64,000 nt of DNA, taken from Dicyema japonicum. Lineage: Eukaryota; Dicyemida; Rhombozoa; Dicyemidae. The stretch spans positions 72,042 through 136,041 of the forward strand of contig RDEW01000014.1 of the NCBI GenBank assembly GCA_011109175.1, written 5' to 3'. The notes beneath the pieces are model-generated. The model saw nothing but the letters and a program-made list of their open reading frames with translations. It made no database searches and was not told where the DNA came from. Of this stretch, positions 1 through 10,699 are shown in pieces (position 1 is the first letter of the stretch; every line of letters starts with the position of its first letter). The position numbers were made by a program, and so were the translations under genes.

Positions 1-689
1 AGAATAACATAAAACCAACTCCTGCAGATCTGACGGAATACCCATAATTATTCTTAAAAATTTGGATCTTATCGCTCTCATCGTTTTAGCATAGAATTAA
101 TCCATCAATCAGAATTCTATCGTCATTATCTAAAAATTATCAAATATACAATCGACTTCGAATTCTGGGACCGATAAAAGTACAAGAATATTACAAAAAA
201 TGAATTGGTAACTTCGTGGGTTACGGAGAGGAATGGTCATATCAAAAACCTCAAGAAAGTCTTGAAATTCCTATCTAACACAATGTATCAGTGATCCCTC
301 TTGTTCCGTCACTTTTAATCAGTTGTTACAAGCCTTACAAACAAAATACGACGGCAACTCACTAATGCAGATGCTGTAAATGCCACATCCACCAACAGAT
401 AACCACTGGACGCTTCCATGACTTCCTGACTAAATAGATGGTTGAGCAGAATCTATCAACGATAAATCATGCACATCTCGAACAGAAGATTTTTTTACTT
501 TGGTATAACCATGCTTCTCAACGGAGAACAAACCCCACACAAAAGCTAGATCAAAAAATTTAGACTTAATATCAACTCGTGACCTTTTGATGACACTTGA
601 TCAATGTATTGCCAAGAGAACACAGAATTTCATGAAAGGCGTCAGCTTTGGTTGTGTCGTTTGGCCATTAACAAAGCAAAACTCTCTTG
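1..689. other. Unassigned AT-rich stretch upstream of RT relic
   Basis: I see no supported gene here. On the minus strand it continues the RT relic at 690-790, but the reading is broken by many stops and I cannot align it to a known domain. It may be decayed sequence of the same LINE. Confidence 0.3.
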
Positions 690-790
690 AAGATCAACGC
701 TCTTGATCGAGAATGAGTTTTTCTAGTATTTTAGAGGTGGCACACAGGAGGGATATAGGTCTGTACGAAGCTGGTGACTCCTTCGACCGT
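690..790 (-). mobile_element. LINE reverse-transcriptase fragment (fingers)
   Basis: The minus strand reads SPASYRPISLLCATSKILEK, the conserved RT finger block (YRPISL...SKILEK) of CR1/Jockey-like non-LTR retrotransposons. The reading is lost downstream. A second, better fragment of the same region of the protein lies at 1440-1800 on the same strand, so these are either two copies or one scrambled copy. It is non-functional. Confidence 0.65.
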
Positions 791-1439
791 CCAGGTTATA
801 GGTAAATTTTTTAGTTTGAACTTTTGATTTTGAATAAAATTATAGAAAAAGATTAGTAAAAATAATTTTTTTAATAATGTGTGGCCAATTAAAGAGTTGG
901 CCAATTAAAAAGACTTCACTGTATATTGACGAGAGGGATTCCTCAAAATTGTAAGAAAAATGCATTTGGCTTTACAAATTCCTGAATACTTGTTCTGTTA
1001 AATCTCGTATGAAAGATTAGCATATCAAATGGTTTCATTTCCACATGTCTGACATTTTTTTGCATTAAAAAATGATGTTTCTTTACCGAAATGAGTCCCT
1101 TCAATCGATGGCACAGCTAATGACTACGAGCATATCGGTCGAGTTTTTTATTTTCATATTAAGTAGTTATAAAAATGTCGGTTTACAATCACAATAATTT
1201 AGTCACCGCTAAATTCTAAAACTAACTGAACTATTTCAGGAAGATTCATAGTAATATTTAGCTGCTGGTAGCCAACTACCTCATCTTTTATATTTTGTTG
1301 CGGTTGACTGGAATACGTCTGGATTAAGAAAGTAGTTAGTTTGGTTTTATCACTGGTCTTTGGAATAATTTTATTAATTTATTATTTTATCACAGTTGAT
1401 TACAATCGAACAATTTGTACAAAATAGTTCCCCATTTAA

Positions 1440-1800
1440 GTTGACTATAAACTAAAAATATAAGTAATCGCATTAGAGATGGCCCTTGCACTCATTTTTC
1501 CAATAACTTTGATAAGGTGCATAGTAAAGAGATAGGTCGAACTGATGCAGGATTGTTTTTAGGCTTACCAGGCTTAAGGATTGGGCGTATACAGGACAGT
1601 TTTCCAGATAGTTGGAATTGTATTCATGTTTATTAAATAGTTGAAAATCACTGTGATTGCATCAATCGCAATAGGTCCAAGATGTTTTAGTAAAATACCA
1701 GGGATAGAATCTGTCCCACATGAGAGGGAAGAATTCAACCTCTTTAAACCTTCACTGATATCTGAATGAGAGATAAAGTTAATCGGATGTGATCCCTTTG
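1440..1800 (-). mobile_element. LINE reverse-transcriptase fragment, CR1/Jockey-like
   Basis: Read on the minus strand, this holds the segment before the RT domain and the first RT motifs: a 'SCGTDSIPGILLKHLGPIAI' block, then 'NTI PTIWK', and after a frameshift 'PILKPGKP' and 'RPISLLC..SKLLEK'. This order (gPDgi..llK.lg, P..WK, kPgkp, yRPISLL, KllEk) is diagnostic of animal non-LTR RTs. At least one frameshift and several stops make it a dead fragment. The palm motifs (YADD) are absent. Confidence 0.8.
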
Positions 1801-1989
1801 GTCTTATTGAAGATAAAGAAGGCCCATTTTCCTGAAAAGTTTGTGGCTTATATTTGCGTAATATTTCATGAGCTTGTTAAGACTGTGCTGACATGTCTTT
1901 TGTCTTTCAAAATTTCCTAGTGGACCAAGTTGTTTAATCTACAATCGTATATGTGGTTCCGGATTTCTCCGTATTGGGGAGAAAGATGG

Positions 1990-2095
1990 ACATCCAATCG
2001 GCCTCTCACTGTTTCACGCAATCGACTTCCTCTGCAAGGATTAATGACGGCACTTCCGTTCGGCAGTGGGAATAATGGAGACGCACAGGCTTTGG
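1990..2095 (+). repeat. Dispersed repeat shared with 60491-60560
   Basis: This segment resembles 60491-60560, including the shared pieces 'ctctgcaagg/cttctgcaagg' and 'ggcagtgggaa'. At 60.5 kb the segment lies just beyond the C-terminal end of an RTE-like LINE, so it is probably the 3' untranslated region of that element. The overlapping short ORFs on both strands look like chance. Confidence 0.45.
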
Positions 2096-3889
2096 ATGGC
2101 ACGTTTGCTTGCGTGAATTGGGATCACCTAACAATTTGACATTATTTTGTCTTTCTTTCTGAGTGGTCTGGGGCTACTAAATAATAATCAGCTAATTAAT
2201 TAACAGGACTGTAAATAAAAATAGATATTAAAAGCATTATGTAAATAAAAAGATAGACTCCATCCTCATTTTCGAAAACGATAGACAGCTCAAAAATTAT
2301 CTTTAACATGTTTTCCCGCAACAGTCGCGTTTAACCAAAACTCTCAAATGTGAAGGATACAAATAGCCTGAATGTTTCCGATCACAAGTCGACAGCAATC
2401 TTCGATAAAATTCAGCTAAAAAAGATGTCCATAGAATAGGCCACATTCCACATTTTTTTTCCAAGTACGTATAGATTAACCGAAAGCATCAAGTTAACGA
2501 GATGAAGGATTCTCCCTGCAGTATGGTCACATGAATTTTTAATTGTCGGCATTTTAGTGTAATTATATCTTCGATTAGTAAATTAATTATTATATTGAGC
2601 GACTTTAATGGCTAGGTATTTTAGATAAGACCTCGAAACAATCAGTCCCACGAGATACTAGTATATTTTAACATGTGTAACGCCCCAAGCAATGTTTCAA
2701 CCATTAGCGAATGGGAATATCGTTATCCCTTCGGGGCGTCGCCATCGCAAAGGAAGAAACTAGTGGTGGCCAGCAGAAAGAGTACATTTGTAATGTAAGT
2801 TATTACCTCATGTCGGGGACCAGCTATAAATTAGCTAAAAAGATGATAACCATCGATTCTGCGTCCACAAATGAATTTTCATTAACACAAAATAAGGTCA
2901 AATCGGAGCGAGCCAGCTATTCTCACTGCCTCGTCCTCAGAACGTTGCCAATTTTACCACATTGATAAACATTTCAACCAATATTTGTTGATTAATTTCT
3001 AGTCGTATTGAAGCAGTCCTTCTAGTATCATGTTGCTCTCAGGAACTCTTTCTTTTTCAAAAACATATCTTAATGTGATTTCAGATTAATTCGGTCATTT
3101 AGATCATTATGGAAATGTTTTCATAAACGTCCACAGATTTTGAAATAAGAGAAGTGGTAACGTCAGAATAAACCAATGGCATCCACATTTGTTGCGAATA
3201 ATATTAAGGATACTAATAGCATCTATAGTCATCAATTGTCTATTTAAAAAAAACTTTAACGGTTGACCTAATTTTACGGTTAAGGAGAAATATGACCTAT
3301 TTTTACGTTCAAGTAAAAAGAACATCGGAGGTTGAAAATCTTTTAGTCCTGATAGATCAATATGTAACCAAAATCGCACAAAAAATTATTTTGTCATTAA
3401 TTGATTACCTTATTCGAATTTTTTAATATTTCTCATAAAATCAATTCGAGAGAGCGAATGTTAGTCATTCGTTACTTAGAACAATATCATCTATTTGATT
3501 CTAAAGAAAGCAAAAGATTTTCCCATCATACTCAGGCTAACTACTTCATACTGCTTTGTGTTGACTTACGTCTATCCTCCAAAATTAGACCAATTTAATT
3601 AACTTGCTGTACTCTTGTCTGAACAAAATTTTTCATTTACCCTGCAGTACTCTTGTTAGAAAAAGAAATAGATATCATCATACTTCAAAACCAAAATCCA
3701 GGTCATCCGCATATCATAATTCCTAGATAGAAGTAAGACAATCTTTATCTCTCAAATTACGAAGAGCAGGTAGACAACAAAAGGATTGGTTATTGTGAGT
3801 CAACTTCTGAAATGTCAATGAGCGTAGCCTCTCTTCAGATTCACTTAAAATTTGATTTTTGCGTAAATTGACCTGTAATTAAACATTAT

Positions 3890-4025
3890 TCAAAAGTATA
3901 AAACTTTTTGACACAATTTTTAAACATTTTGATAAAGTTACTAAACATTAAGGCAAAGTTATTAGACATTTTTGACAAATTTATTAAATTTTATGGTAAA
4001 ATTATTAAACAAATCGGAAAACCAC
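3890..4025. repeat. Degenerate ~22-bp tandem repeat
   Basis: Five to six units resembling 'ttttgacaaagttattaaac' follow one another. The same array, in reverse complement, is at about 24309-24445 in the other inverted arm, where the units are more regular (gtttaataactttrycayaaa). Confidence 0.6.
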
Positions 4026-4324
4026 GTCAATTGTGTGAATTTAATTAAATTATTTTTTAATTTTATTTTTTTAATCCAACACTTTATTTAATAAAATTAT
4101 TATTAATTATGACGACTGTATTTCATGTAGTAATTTTTATTTCTTGTGGTTATCGTATATTCATTATTTTGGTATTTAATCTTATAGATGTTCACTTTTT
4201 TCGTGTTAAACTTGTCATTTGATATTTTGACATCACAGAATTTATGCAAAAACGAATTAATAATGCATGAAACAATGTATTAAATATAAATTATTAAGAT
4301 ATTGGATTAATTGTACATATTCGA

Positions 4325-4990
4325 TAACTGGCCTACCTGATTTTAAAGTAGTTGCATTATTCGTTAAAAATATTAAAATTAAACCTGATGTCAACTTTTC
4401 ATTATTGGGAATGAAGTTAGATGAATTGTAATTATTATTAAATATTCATAGTCGATGTGGTTATTATGATGAAAGTTTAAAAACTGTAGACAACAAAACA
4501 TTCCCACCTACTATTAAGTACATGTTACATATTTTTTTAAAATTATAGAGATTTTCAATACTGTGATTCCCTCAAATTCATATCGATCGAATTTGCGGAA
4601 AATTTATCACTGCTATTCGATATGTAGTTTTTTTGTAATTAATGTAGATTTTTCCTCGAGGAATAAATGTTATTCAACTTTTTAAAGTTATTCCCAACAT
4701 TGTTTATATATAAGTATTTTTAATAATAATAATATAGTGTTATCGTTTGCACTGATTCATTCGATAATCCAGAGGCGTATGATATTATATTTAGTATAGA
4801 TATGTAGGAGTAACTAGTATACAATTAATTCTCAAAGATATTACATTGTATATGTCGAAAGTAATATATTTAGAAAAGACGGCATGCGGACAAGTGAATT
4901 ACGTAATTAATAATGTTATTTCAGTCTGCAGTGCCAATAAAAACAAGTATAATGTACTTGGAACTTGCGGAGTTAAATTTAACATTTAAC
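4325..4990 (+). pseudogene. Unknown multi-exon gene, decayed (copy 1 of 3)
   Basis: I do not recognise this protein. Coding exons are joined by apparent short introns at 4428-4451 (24 nt), 4518-4548 (31 nt), 4624-4647 (24 nt) and 4702-4737 (36 nt); each is GT...AG, and removing them keeps one frame across the junctions except for a TAA at 4664-4666. Landmarks are TGLPDFKVVALFV, RCGYYDESLKTV, KTFPPTIK, CDSLKFISIEF, FDNPEAYDIIF, and, after a possible 26-nt intron near 4850-4880, VISVCSANKNKYNVLGTC. The last two blocks recur in the inverted arm (23373-23620) and, more diverged, at 41635-41880. Conservation at the protein level together with retained exon borders argues for a former gene rather than random AT-rich sequence. 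Function unknown. Confidence 0.5.
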
Positions 4991-5769
4991 TAACTTAATC
5001 GTTCATTTTTCTGGGATATAAATTGTGTTAATTAATTCAAATTTATTAAGTTTTAATTAATATCCTGGTTGGACAACTGAATCACACAGCTATATTCTTG
5101 TCTCTAAAAGAATTATTTCACTTCAAAAAACGATTACAGAAAGAATCGACTTAGATAAGTGTTAAAGAACGGACGGTTTTCCTCAGATTTATGCAGAACG
5201 ACGTAAGCATTATCCTAATTAATCACATAAGGACTTAAACTATTAGCTTTACTCACACACGAATACTCTCAAATGAAAAGGAATATGTTCAAACAGTTGA
5301 GAAAGATGATGGGACTATAGACTCATATGGAACATCTTCATTTTACTGCGAATAGTGCAATTTAAACCAAAATAGAGTTGTCTAATAAAATATTTTGACC
5401 TGAAGGGTTTATGCAACATTTTTCGAAAGACTCCGAAATTGATCAAAACACTCGCTGAAGACAAAGACGTTTATCTTCCCTCCTATAAAGAACTCAGTAA
5501 AACGAAGCACAAAATTAATAAAAACCAACCATACCCCCTTTCTAGAACACCAATTCGGGTAATTCTTATCAAATACTCCAAAACAAAACCAAACATAACT
5601 AGATCCTCCACAAACATACAGGTACACACCGACAGCTTGAATCACACCAAGTTCAACTTGAGAATGAAATACGCACAACATCTACGCCACGAGCTCCAGC
5701 ACCCCCTTGAAGTTCCGTCTTACACGAACTTGAATCTGCCAAATCGTAACTAATGTGTAGTTCAGAATG

Positions 5770-6380
5770 TAATTCAGCGGGGAATTCTTCGAGAGATGAT
5801 CTTTGAGAAATTCTTTTGAATAATTAACTATTGTTGTTCCGTTCACTCAAATCCTTGAAATCCAGTATAAAAAAACACTCTACCAAGAATTTAAAAAACT
5901 TTGATTTGAAAGACCATCGAGCAGTGGAGATCCAAGAAGTTGAGGATTTTTTAGTAGAAGAACTAATTTGAAGGACAAACTTGAAGCTTCGGTGATTTGA
6001 TATTTCCCCTGTATATAATCTTTCAGTCAGTTTGATGGCTTTTTTCTGAGTTGCGGAGATTTTCTGAGTTTTCGTATAAAAGGCCAGTGGTCCCTATGAA
6101 GTACACGCATATGAAATGCATGGTTTAATGTACTGTTAGTATAGCGTTTTATGTATAGGGTGATGTCCAATTTTCCACAGACCTGTTAGGTATTTCTTTT
6201 CACATTTGTTCAGCACGTTAGTATCGAAAGTCAGACCCAATTGTTTTTGATGACGGAAAATTAATCTAAATTAATGGAAATCATTTTTTGTGATGTAGTA
6301 AAATTTTTACTGAGTTAATTCTTTATTCTTGGTGGTCTTGTGGTTTTAAAATATATAAAGTGGACTTTGATATGGTATTA
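5770..6380 (+). mobile_element. Probable LINE 3' end
   Basis: The segment around 6305-6375 (ttaattctttattcttggtggtcttgtggttttaaa) resembles the 3' end of the LINE at 41258-41300 (ttaattctttctttcttggaggtcttggtgttttaaa). No intact coding remains upstream of it within this interval. The stretch up to 6730 shows nothing else I can support. Confidence 0.45.
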
Positions 6381-6753
6381 AGGGAAAGATGGTGGTCCCA
6401 GCAAAGGTTTCGCCGCTTAAAAAGGAAATGGTCATCCCATAGGATGTTTCCCCATTAAAGGACTGGTTTGACCAAAGAAGGGTGTTTGGCATCATCCATA
6501 GATCGTCTAAAGATTTCTTTCAACGCCGTGTGTTGTAGATTTTATAGAGTTCTCCTAACATTGCAAGTTCTTTAACAAACTAGGGAAACTGAAATCATTT
6601 CCTTTGAACATCAACACTTTCACTCCTACTGAGGTTTTCAATAAAATTGTTTTATAAAAATAAGGATGTAACCTTTGAATGGATTCAGAAAATGTTATTT
6701 TTTGATCACATGTATACAAAATAGGGTCAACTGCAAGTAATTGGAAGAAGGAA

Positions 6754-7350
6754 GTGGCTAGTTCTTACGAGCCCTCCAATGGTCAACATTCGCTCGGAAC
6801 CGATCTGCTAGAGAGAATTGTGTTTTCCAAGATTATTCAAGGAACAGAAGTAGTCATGAGTGTAGGCTTTTTTGTCAGCCTCTTAGCATCAAAAGAAGTT
6901 ATTAGTTATTTTAGCAAACAATTTGGAGGGATTGTAGATGAATATATTCTTTGGCTATGTCACTTTATTAATATTGTTGATTGTAATTTTACTTCAATTG
7001 TGATTGTGAAAATTGCCGTTTGCTAACTTGAGAAGTAAAGCGCCATTAGGCCAAGAGTATGTGCAATGAGTATCAGCCATTAGGGCTAGTCATGAAGAAA
7101 ACTTAATATCAACATAGAAGGGGACGTTCACGCAGCTGTATTATTAGTGTCTTGTGACGAATCACTGTTGAAGCCGTGCCGAAAAGTCTTGGAGTTACTG
7201 AGAAAAAAGCACTCTGCTCCACCACCGAACCAGCGGAACTTGACAATGCTAGAAGACTTCCCGGCTTTTACTCCCACTGAATGTGAAGTATGTATATCAG
7301 GATATTTCTTCAACCATTTCAGCTCAAAACCAATTGGGCTTAAGTGTCAA
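6754..7350 (+). mobile_element. R2-like LINE fragment: linker and RT N-terminal part
   Basis: The block around 7126-7300 reads 'DVHAAVLLVSCDESLLKP' followed by a 'VLELLRKKHSAPPP' stretch. This is the conserved region just before the RT fingers in the LINE family whose C-terminus carries a 'PDG/E..T.FP...G...VWDVTC.DT' nuclease domain (seen at 29.5 and 34.8 kb). After about residue 45 the similarity fades into 'FTPTE' and a poor finger motif. The 90-residue frame at 6754-7026 is open but unrecognised and may be upstream linker. The same block in another copy is at 61560-61740 (minus). Confidence 0.6.
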
Positions 7351-7439
7351 TGTTATGAAGTCGAAAGTGATCAATATTTCCTGCTCATCTCCAAGCATTT
7401 CTACTGCCTGCCAAGAAATTAGATCCTAACTTCCATGTT

Positions 7440-8240
7440 TTAGCACATCCTCCTTGGACAAGGCACACATCCTCGGCTACCCTCTCGGAAACGACGAGCT
7501 AAAAAACTGCTCAACCAGTAAGCATAATGAAGTTGAAGCCTTTACAAAAAGAGTATCATCTTTATCCTCATTGTCGTTCTTATTGCTCAAGAAATGTAGT
7601 TCCATGTCGAAGTTGATGTAAATTTTGAGATGTTCACCATGTTTTGAACACCGGAAAGCAGTATCGTCGGCTGATGGGACTCTGAGACGACCGGCGGAGT
7701 CAATACTGAATGTCAAATTCGATGATCTGGGCTGGACAATGTGCAAATACCTGAGAGAAATGGGGTCATTGTGTTAAGATCCCCCATTGCCTTCCTAATC
7801 TTCATCCCTTCCGAGATGCAGTCGCTTGGTCCAAGAGATCCTATGTAACGCAATCGGACATACCTTGGACTCGGAGCTTGATAGAGTTAGCAAGTTGTGG
7901 GGAGAGTTTGGCTTTGAATTTCAGTCGAACTATGCTTGCCAGAAGAGTTGCTTGCAAATCAACACCGACGAGCAAGCATTAAGTCAGCCGCACATCGCGA
8001 AATGGACTCTGGCTCGAGCCCCTTCCGTGCCCATATCTGGGGACCCTCCTTAACGAAAACAGCCTGAGGATCGGGGTGGCACTGCCCTAGACTGGACATA
8101 TGCCAGAAACGCAAATTTTGTTGCGGGGGGACGTTGATACGAAAGGCTTACATCCACTCTCTTGCCGACGAAGTGCTGGTCGAGCCTCGCGTCATGCAGC
8201 CCTCAATGACATCGTCAGATTATTCGTATTTGAAGACAAT
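7440..8240 (+). mobile_element. R2-like LINE fragment: RT thumb and zinc knuckle
   Basis: On the plus strand, with frameshifts, I read 'HILGYPLGNDEL', then 'LRCSPCFEHRKAVSSADGTL' and 'ILNVKFDDLGW' (RT thumb). A C-terminal part follows with 'NSLRIGVAL', a cysteine cluster '[16 protein letters not shown]' and '[13 protein letters not shown]'. The last block is the zinc knuckle and 'GR..RHAALND' signature that precedes the restriction-like endonuclease in this family. The endonuclease itself is missing. The minus-strand frames at 7477-7746 and the plus frame at 7826-8053 are shadows of this relic. Confidence 0.7.
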
Positions 8241-8369
8241 ATCTAAATCAGTGGCGTAGAAAATAAAAGTCATTGATAAAAAATGACATTGCTCTTTTAC
8301 ACGTATCAACAAACTAATATGTCGTCCAGTAGCCGTAGTGAATTTATTCAGCATCAAAGATTTCACTTA

Positions 8370-8560
8370 CAGTTGTATGTAACTGTCTGAGTTAAGAGAT
8401 AGGTCAGACTCAGACTCAGCTGGCGTATTGTCACTCATGAATGTAAGGCTATCGTTCAAAGTGCATGCTTGTATCCTCCCTGCAATTTCAGAGAGCACTA
8501 TCGTCGCTGATGGGACTCTGAGACGATCGGCTGATTTTAGATTAAAAACTCGAACAGTCA
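8370..8560 (+). mobile_element. Second RT-thumb fragment of the R2-like LINE
   Basis: The plus strand carries 'STIVADGTLRRSADF', a second copy of the 'SSADGTLRRPAES' thumb block at about 7660-7700. A repeat of the 'cgtcagattattcg.attt' sequence also occurs at 8215 and 9009. The opposite-strand frame at 8367-8561, which looks open and acidic, is a shadow. Confidence 0.5.
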
Positions 8561-8583
8561 TATTGAGATCCGATCACTATCTT

Positions 8584-9180
8584 TCATTTTGTAAAAAAAT
8601 TCCATGAGAAGGAATAGTCATGCAGTTTGGGGGCCTCTGTGTGACATTTGTTCAAGTAGCTATCATTTACATTACACTTTTTGTAATTTGTTCCGAAGAC
8701 CACAATGTACTTGACATTTTCTTTAATTTTCTGTGCATCGCAATTGTTTGGAGAGAGAAAACGAAAACAATAATTTAAAGTCTCTTTAAATGGTCTGAGA
8801 GATGTTATCCATCCATTAAATGGAAAAGTCAACTTTGTACTTGTCAGATGTACTGAACTCAGATTTGACAACAACATCGGGATATCTTGCTGGCATTTAT
8901 GGAACTTTCCCAGATGAAATTTGACGCTTAAATGAAGATGGTAGACTTTTATGACAAAAGATTTACTTCTATTTGTACGTCTTTAATAATCCTTTAGAAA
9001 TGTTTCCGTCAGATTATTCGGATTTATCTAAATCAGTGGTGGAGAGAATAAAGTCTCTGATGAGGATGATTTGAACCCAATCATGGATTTTTCAAATATC
9101 AGGCAGAAAATGACATTGGATCTCAGCATTCTAATAGTTGCCCTTAGAATCAAAAAATGACCTTAAAAGTGAATTAAATT
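8584..9180. other. Unassigned; one open frame on the minus strand
   Basis: A 97-residue minus-strand frame (8584-8877) with a plausible 23-nt intron upstream (about 8854-8876 read in reverse) is open and not low-complexity, but I could not assign it. Positions 9009-9120 repeat sequence found at 8215-8310. Confidence 0.25.
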
Positions 9181-9399
9181 GTCCTGCTGTGGATGCTTCT
9201 TTCACCTCGGATGTTTGAAGATCTCAGGCCTCCATTTACGCCCTTGGGATATGGCACTGCCAGAGGGAAGAGCAATTCTAATGGTATTGCACTCGCAGGA
9301 TTCTGCTGTGCATTTGATTTCTTTTTGTAGCACGGCGTTCAAACAACTAGCAACGCGTCGGACAGAGAAAATATCAGAATGATGAGATAATCGGAATGA

Positions 9400-9880
9400 C
9401 ACGTCGCGTTGCCAGTAAACAGTGTTTATGTTTTAGCACGTGCTATGTTTCGACTATTCTTGCCGTTAGCCTTCTCCATTCCTTACGTTATCTTGTTCGC
9501 CTCCTGATTTCGTCCACATCGTCTGTGTCCATCAATGGGCCCCGATCACAGCATAATCCTCCGCAAGTGTCCTGGAAAGAAAACTCTTGGACGTCCTCTG
9601 AATGTAGAAAATTCAGTAAGGCCGAAAAATTTTTCCATGGAGTTATTGTATGGTGTTTCTTCACCCATCCATTGAATTTGTCCAAAAAGGCGCCAGCGGG
9701 CTTCTAGTACGTTCAGACATTTTATTCAATCAGTCTGTACAATTCATCCTAGGAGTTTTCTTAGCTTCTTTGAAATGAGTCGAGTTGTTTAATGCATTTC
9801 TTTGATGTATACCAAGTATTTTCGTTGTACCCGAGTACTGGTCGTACAATTTTATTGTATATTCCTAACCACCGGGTGAC
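9400..9880 (-). mobile_element. RTE-like LINE C-terminal fragment
   Basis: Minus-strand reading, with shifts, gives 'YNKIVRPVLGYNENTWYTSK', 'LDSFQR', 'EARWRLFGQIQWM', 'NNSMEKFF', 'FRGRPRVFF' and 'RKEWRRLTARI'. These are the thumb and C-terminal signatures (RLFGH...RGRPR..L...W) of the same family found intact for 238 residues at 27702-28418. The fragment is 5'-truncated. A SINE begins immediately beside it at 9870. Confidence 0.75.
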
Positions 9881-10054
9881 ATAGTGGTTAGGTATCGGGT
9901 TAAAGTGACTTAGGTTACGATGCTATAAGGGTTTGACTAATGACGACATCATCAGTGGATACTCACTTCGGAACTAGATTGTCTAGAAAAGACACACACA
10001 CAAGAAAAATAAAAAAAGTGAAGATCCTTCTTCGGTTCTACGATTAGTTAAAAT
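9870..10054 (+). mobile_element. tRNA-derived SINE, copy 1
   Basis: A ~185-bp element matches the reverse complement of 28741-28946 over 'atactcact..gggaactggattgtctagaaa.gacac' and both copies end in 'gattagttaaaat'. The head contains a tRNA-like A-box region (gtgacatagtggttaggtat, 9876-9895); the other copy preserves a B box (gggttcaaatct). Box order and spacing fit a Pol III-transcribed, tRNA-derived SINE. No coding capacity. Confidence 0.65.
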
Positions 10055-10149
10055 CAGGGTTGTTAGAATTAAATCATTTAATTTTAATCAACAAAAAAAT
10101 CAATGATTTAAATCACTAAAAAATCAAACAAATCATTTAAATTTTTTTA

Positions 10150-10500
10150 ATGTCTGGAAAAATCGTGATGCCTTTTGGGTTTACTTTGATAAACGTATTA
10201 TTCCTGAAAAGACCAGGAGTCGAGCCAGATGCTGTAATTGTGGGAAGGAGATACAAGCTCACACATCTCGGATAAGGCTGCATCATTTGTTATGTCGAAC
10301 TAATATTGATATCTGAAAATCGTCGAAACATGAAAGTGATTTGATCAGCGAATTCCTTCCAAGATAAGGACCAGTCTTTAATCAATTTTGTTACTACAAC
10401 GACGTCATCGAAGAAAAATTTAATTGATATGCAAGTCGCTAGATACATATATCAGGTTTTTAAAAATTGGATAATGACTGAATTCTTTCAGATGTTAGAG
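10150..10500 (+). mobile_element. hAT transposase N-terminal relic with BED-type zinc finger
   Basis: The plus strand reads 'AFWVYFDK', then 'RCCNCGKEIQAHTSRIRLHH' with LLC following. That is a BED-type finger layout (aromatic W..F, C-x2-C, H/C pair), followed after a gap by 'LIDMQVARYIYQVFKNW', matching the region after the finger in hAT transposases of the type seen on the other strand at 12.1-13.1 kb. Stops interrupt it. The catalytic RNase H-like core is absent. Confidence 0.6.
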
Positions 10501-10529
10501 GGAGTGTGCACAACTGCCAAATAGTTTTG

Positions 10530-10685
10530 TATGTCGTGAGTATCAATCTTGCCTCTAGCTCAAAGTGTTTTAAATGACTCAAAGACACTCTATCAGGGCC
10601 ACAGGCATGGGGGTTTCGTAGAGAGAAAACGCTCCATCAACTTGTTCGGCAGTAAAAAATATCATGTTAGGGGTTCGTTTAGTTC
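10530..10685 (-). mobile_element. LINE RT fragment, CR1/Jockey-like
   Basis: Minus-strand translation gives 'FTAEQVDGAFSL' and, one frame over, 'NPHACGPDRVSLSHLKHFEL'. This matches the pre-finger block 'F(T/S)..EV...I..L...ACG...LKHLG' seen at about 39940-40020 on the plus strand. Confidence 0.65.
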
Positions 10686-10699
10686 TTAATGAACGAGTG

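Larger units (their letters stand above)
2678..5765 (+). repeat. Left arm of a ~3-kb inverted repeat
   Basis: This arm matches the reverse complement of 22590-25632 almost end to end, with many substitutions and small indels. Recognisable landmarks are the outer boundary near 'gccccaagcaatgtttc', the 22-bp tandem repeat at about 3890-4020, the decayed spliced gene at 4325-4985, and the inner boundary near 'tagtt...ttggcag'. The arms are separated by about 16.8 kb. The arms could be two copies of one mobile element, or an inverted duplication. I see no transposase in them. Confidence 0.8.

Noticed and set aside
5439-5753. 104-codon plus-strand frame
   Set aside because: It lies at the inner end of the inverted arm; the corresponding stretch of the other arm is interrupted by stops and indels, and the composition is not protein-like.
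8367-8877. Minus-strand frames that briefly suggested a RAD9-like checkpoint protein
   Set aside because: The similarity was limited to a few residues, and the plus strand over 7440-8560 reads clearly as RT thumb and zinc knuckle of a LINE, so the 8367-8561 frame is a shadow; 8584-8877 stays unassigned.
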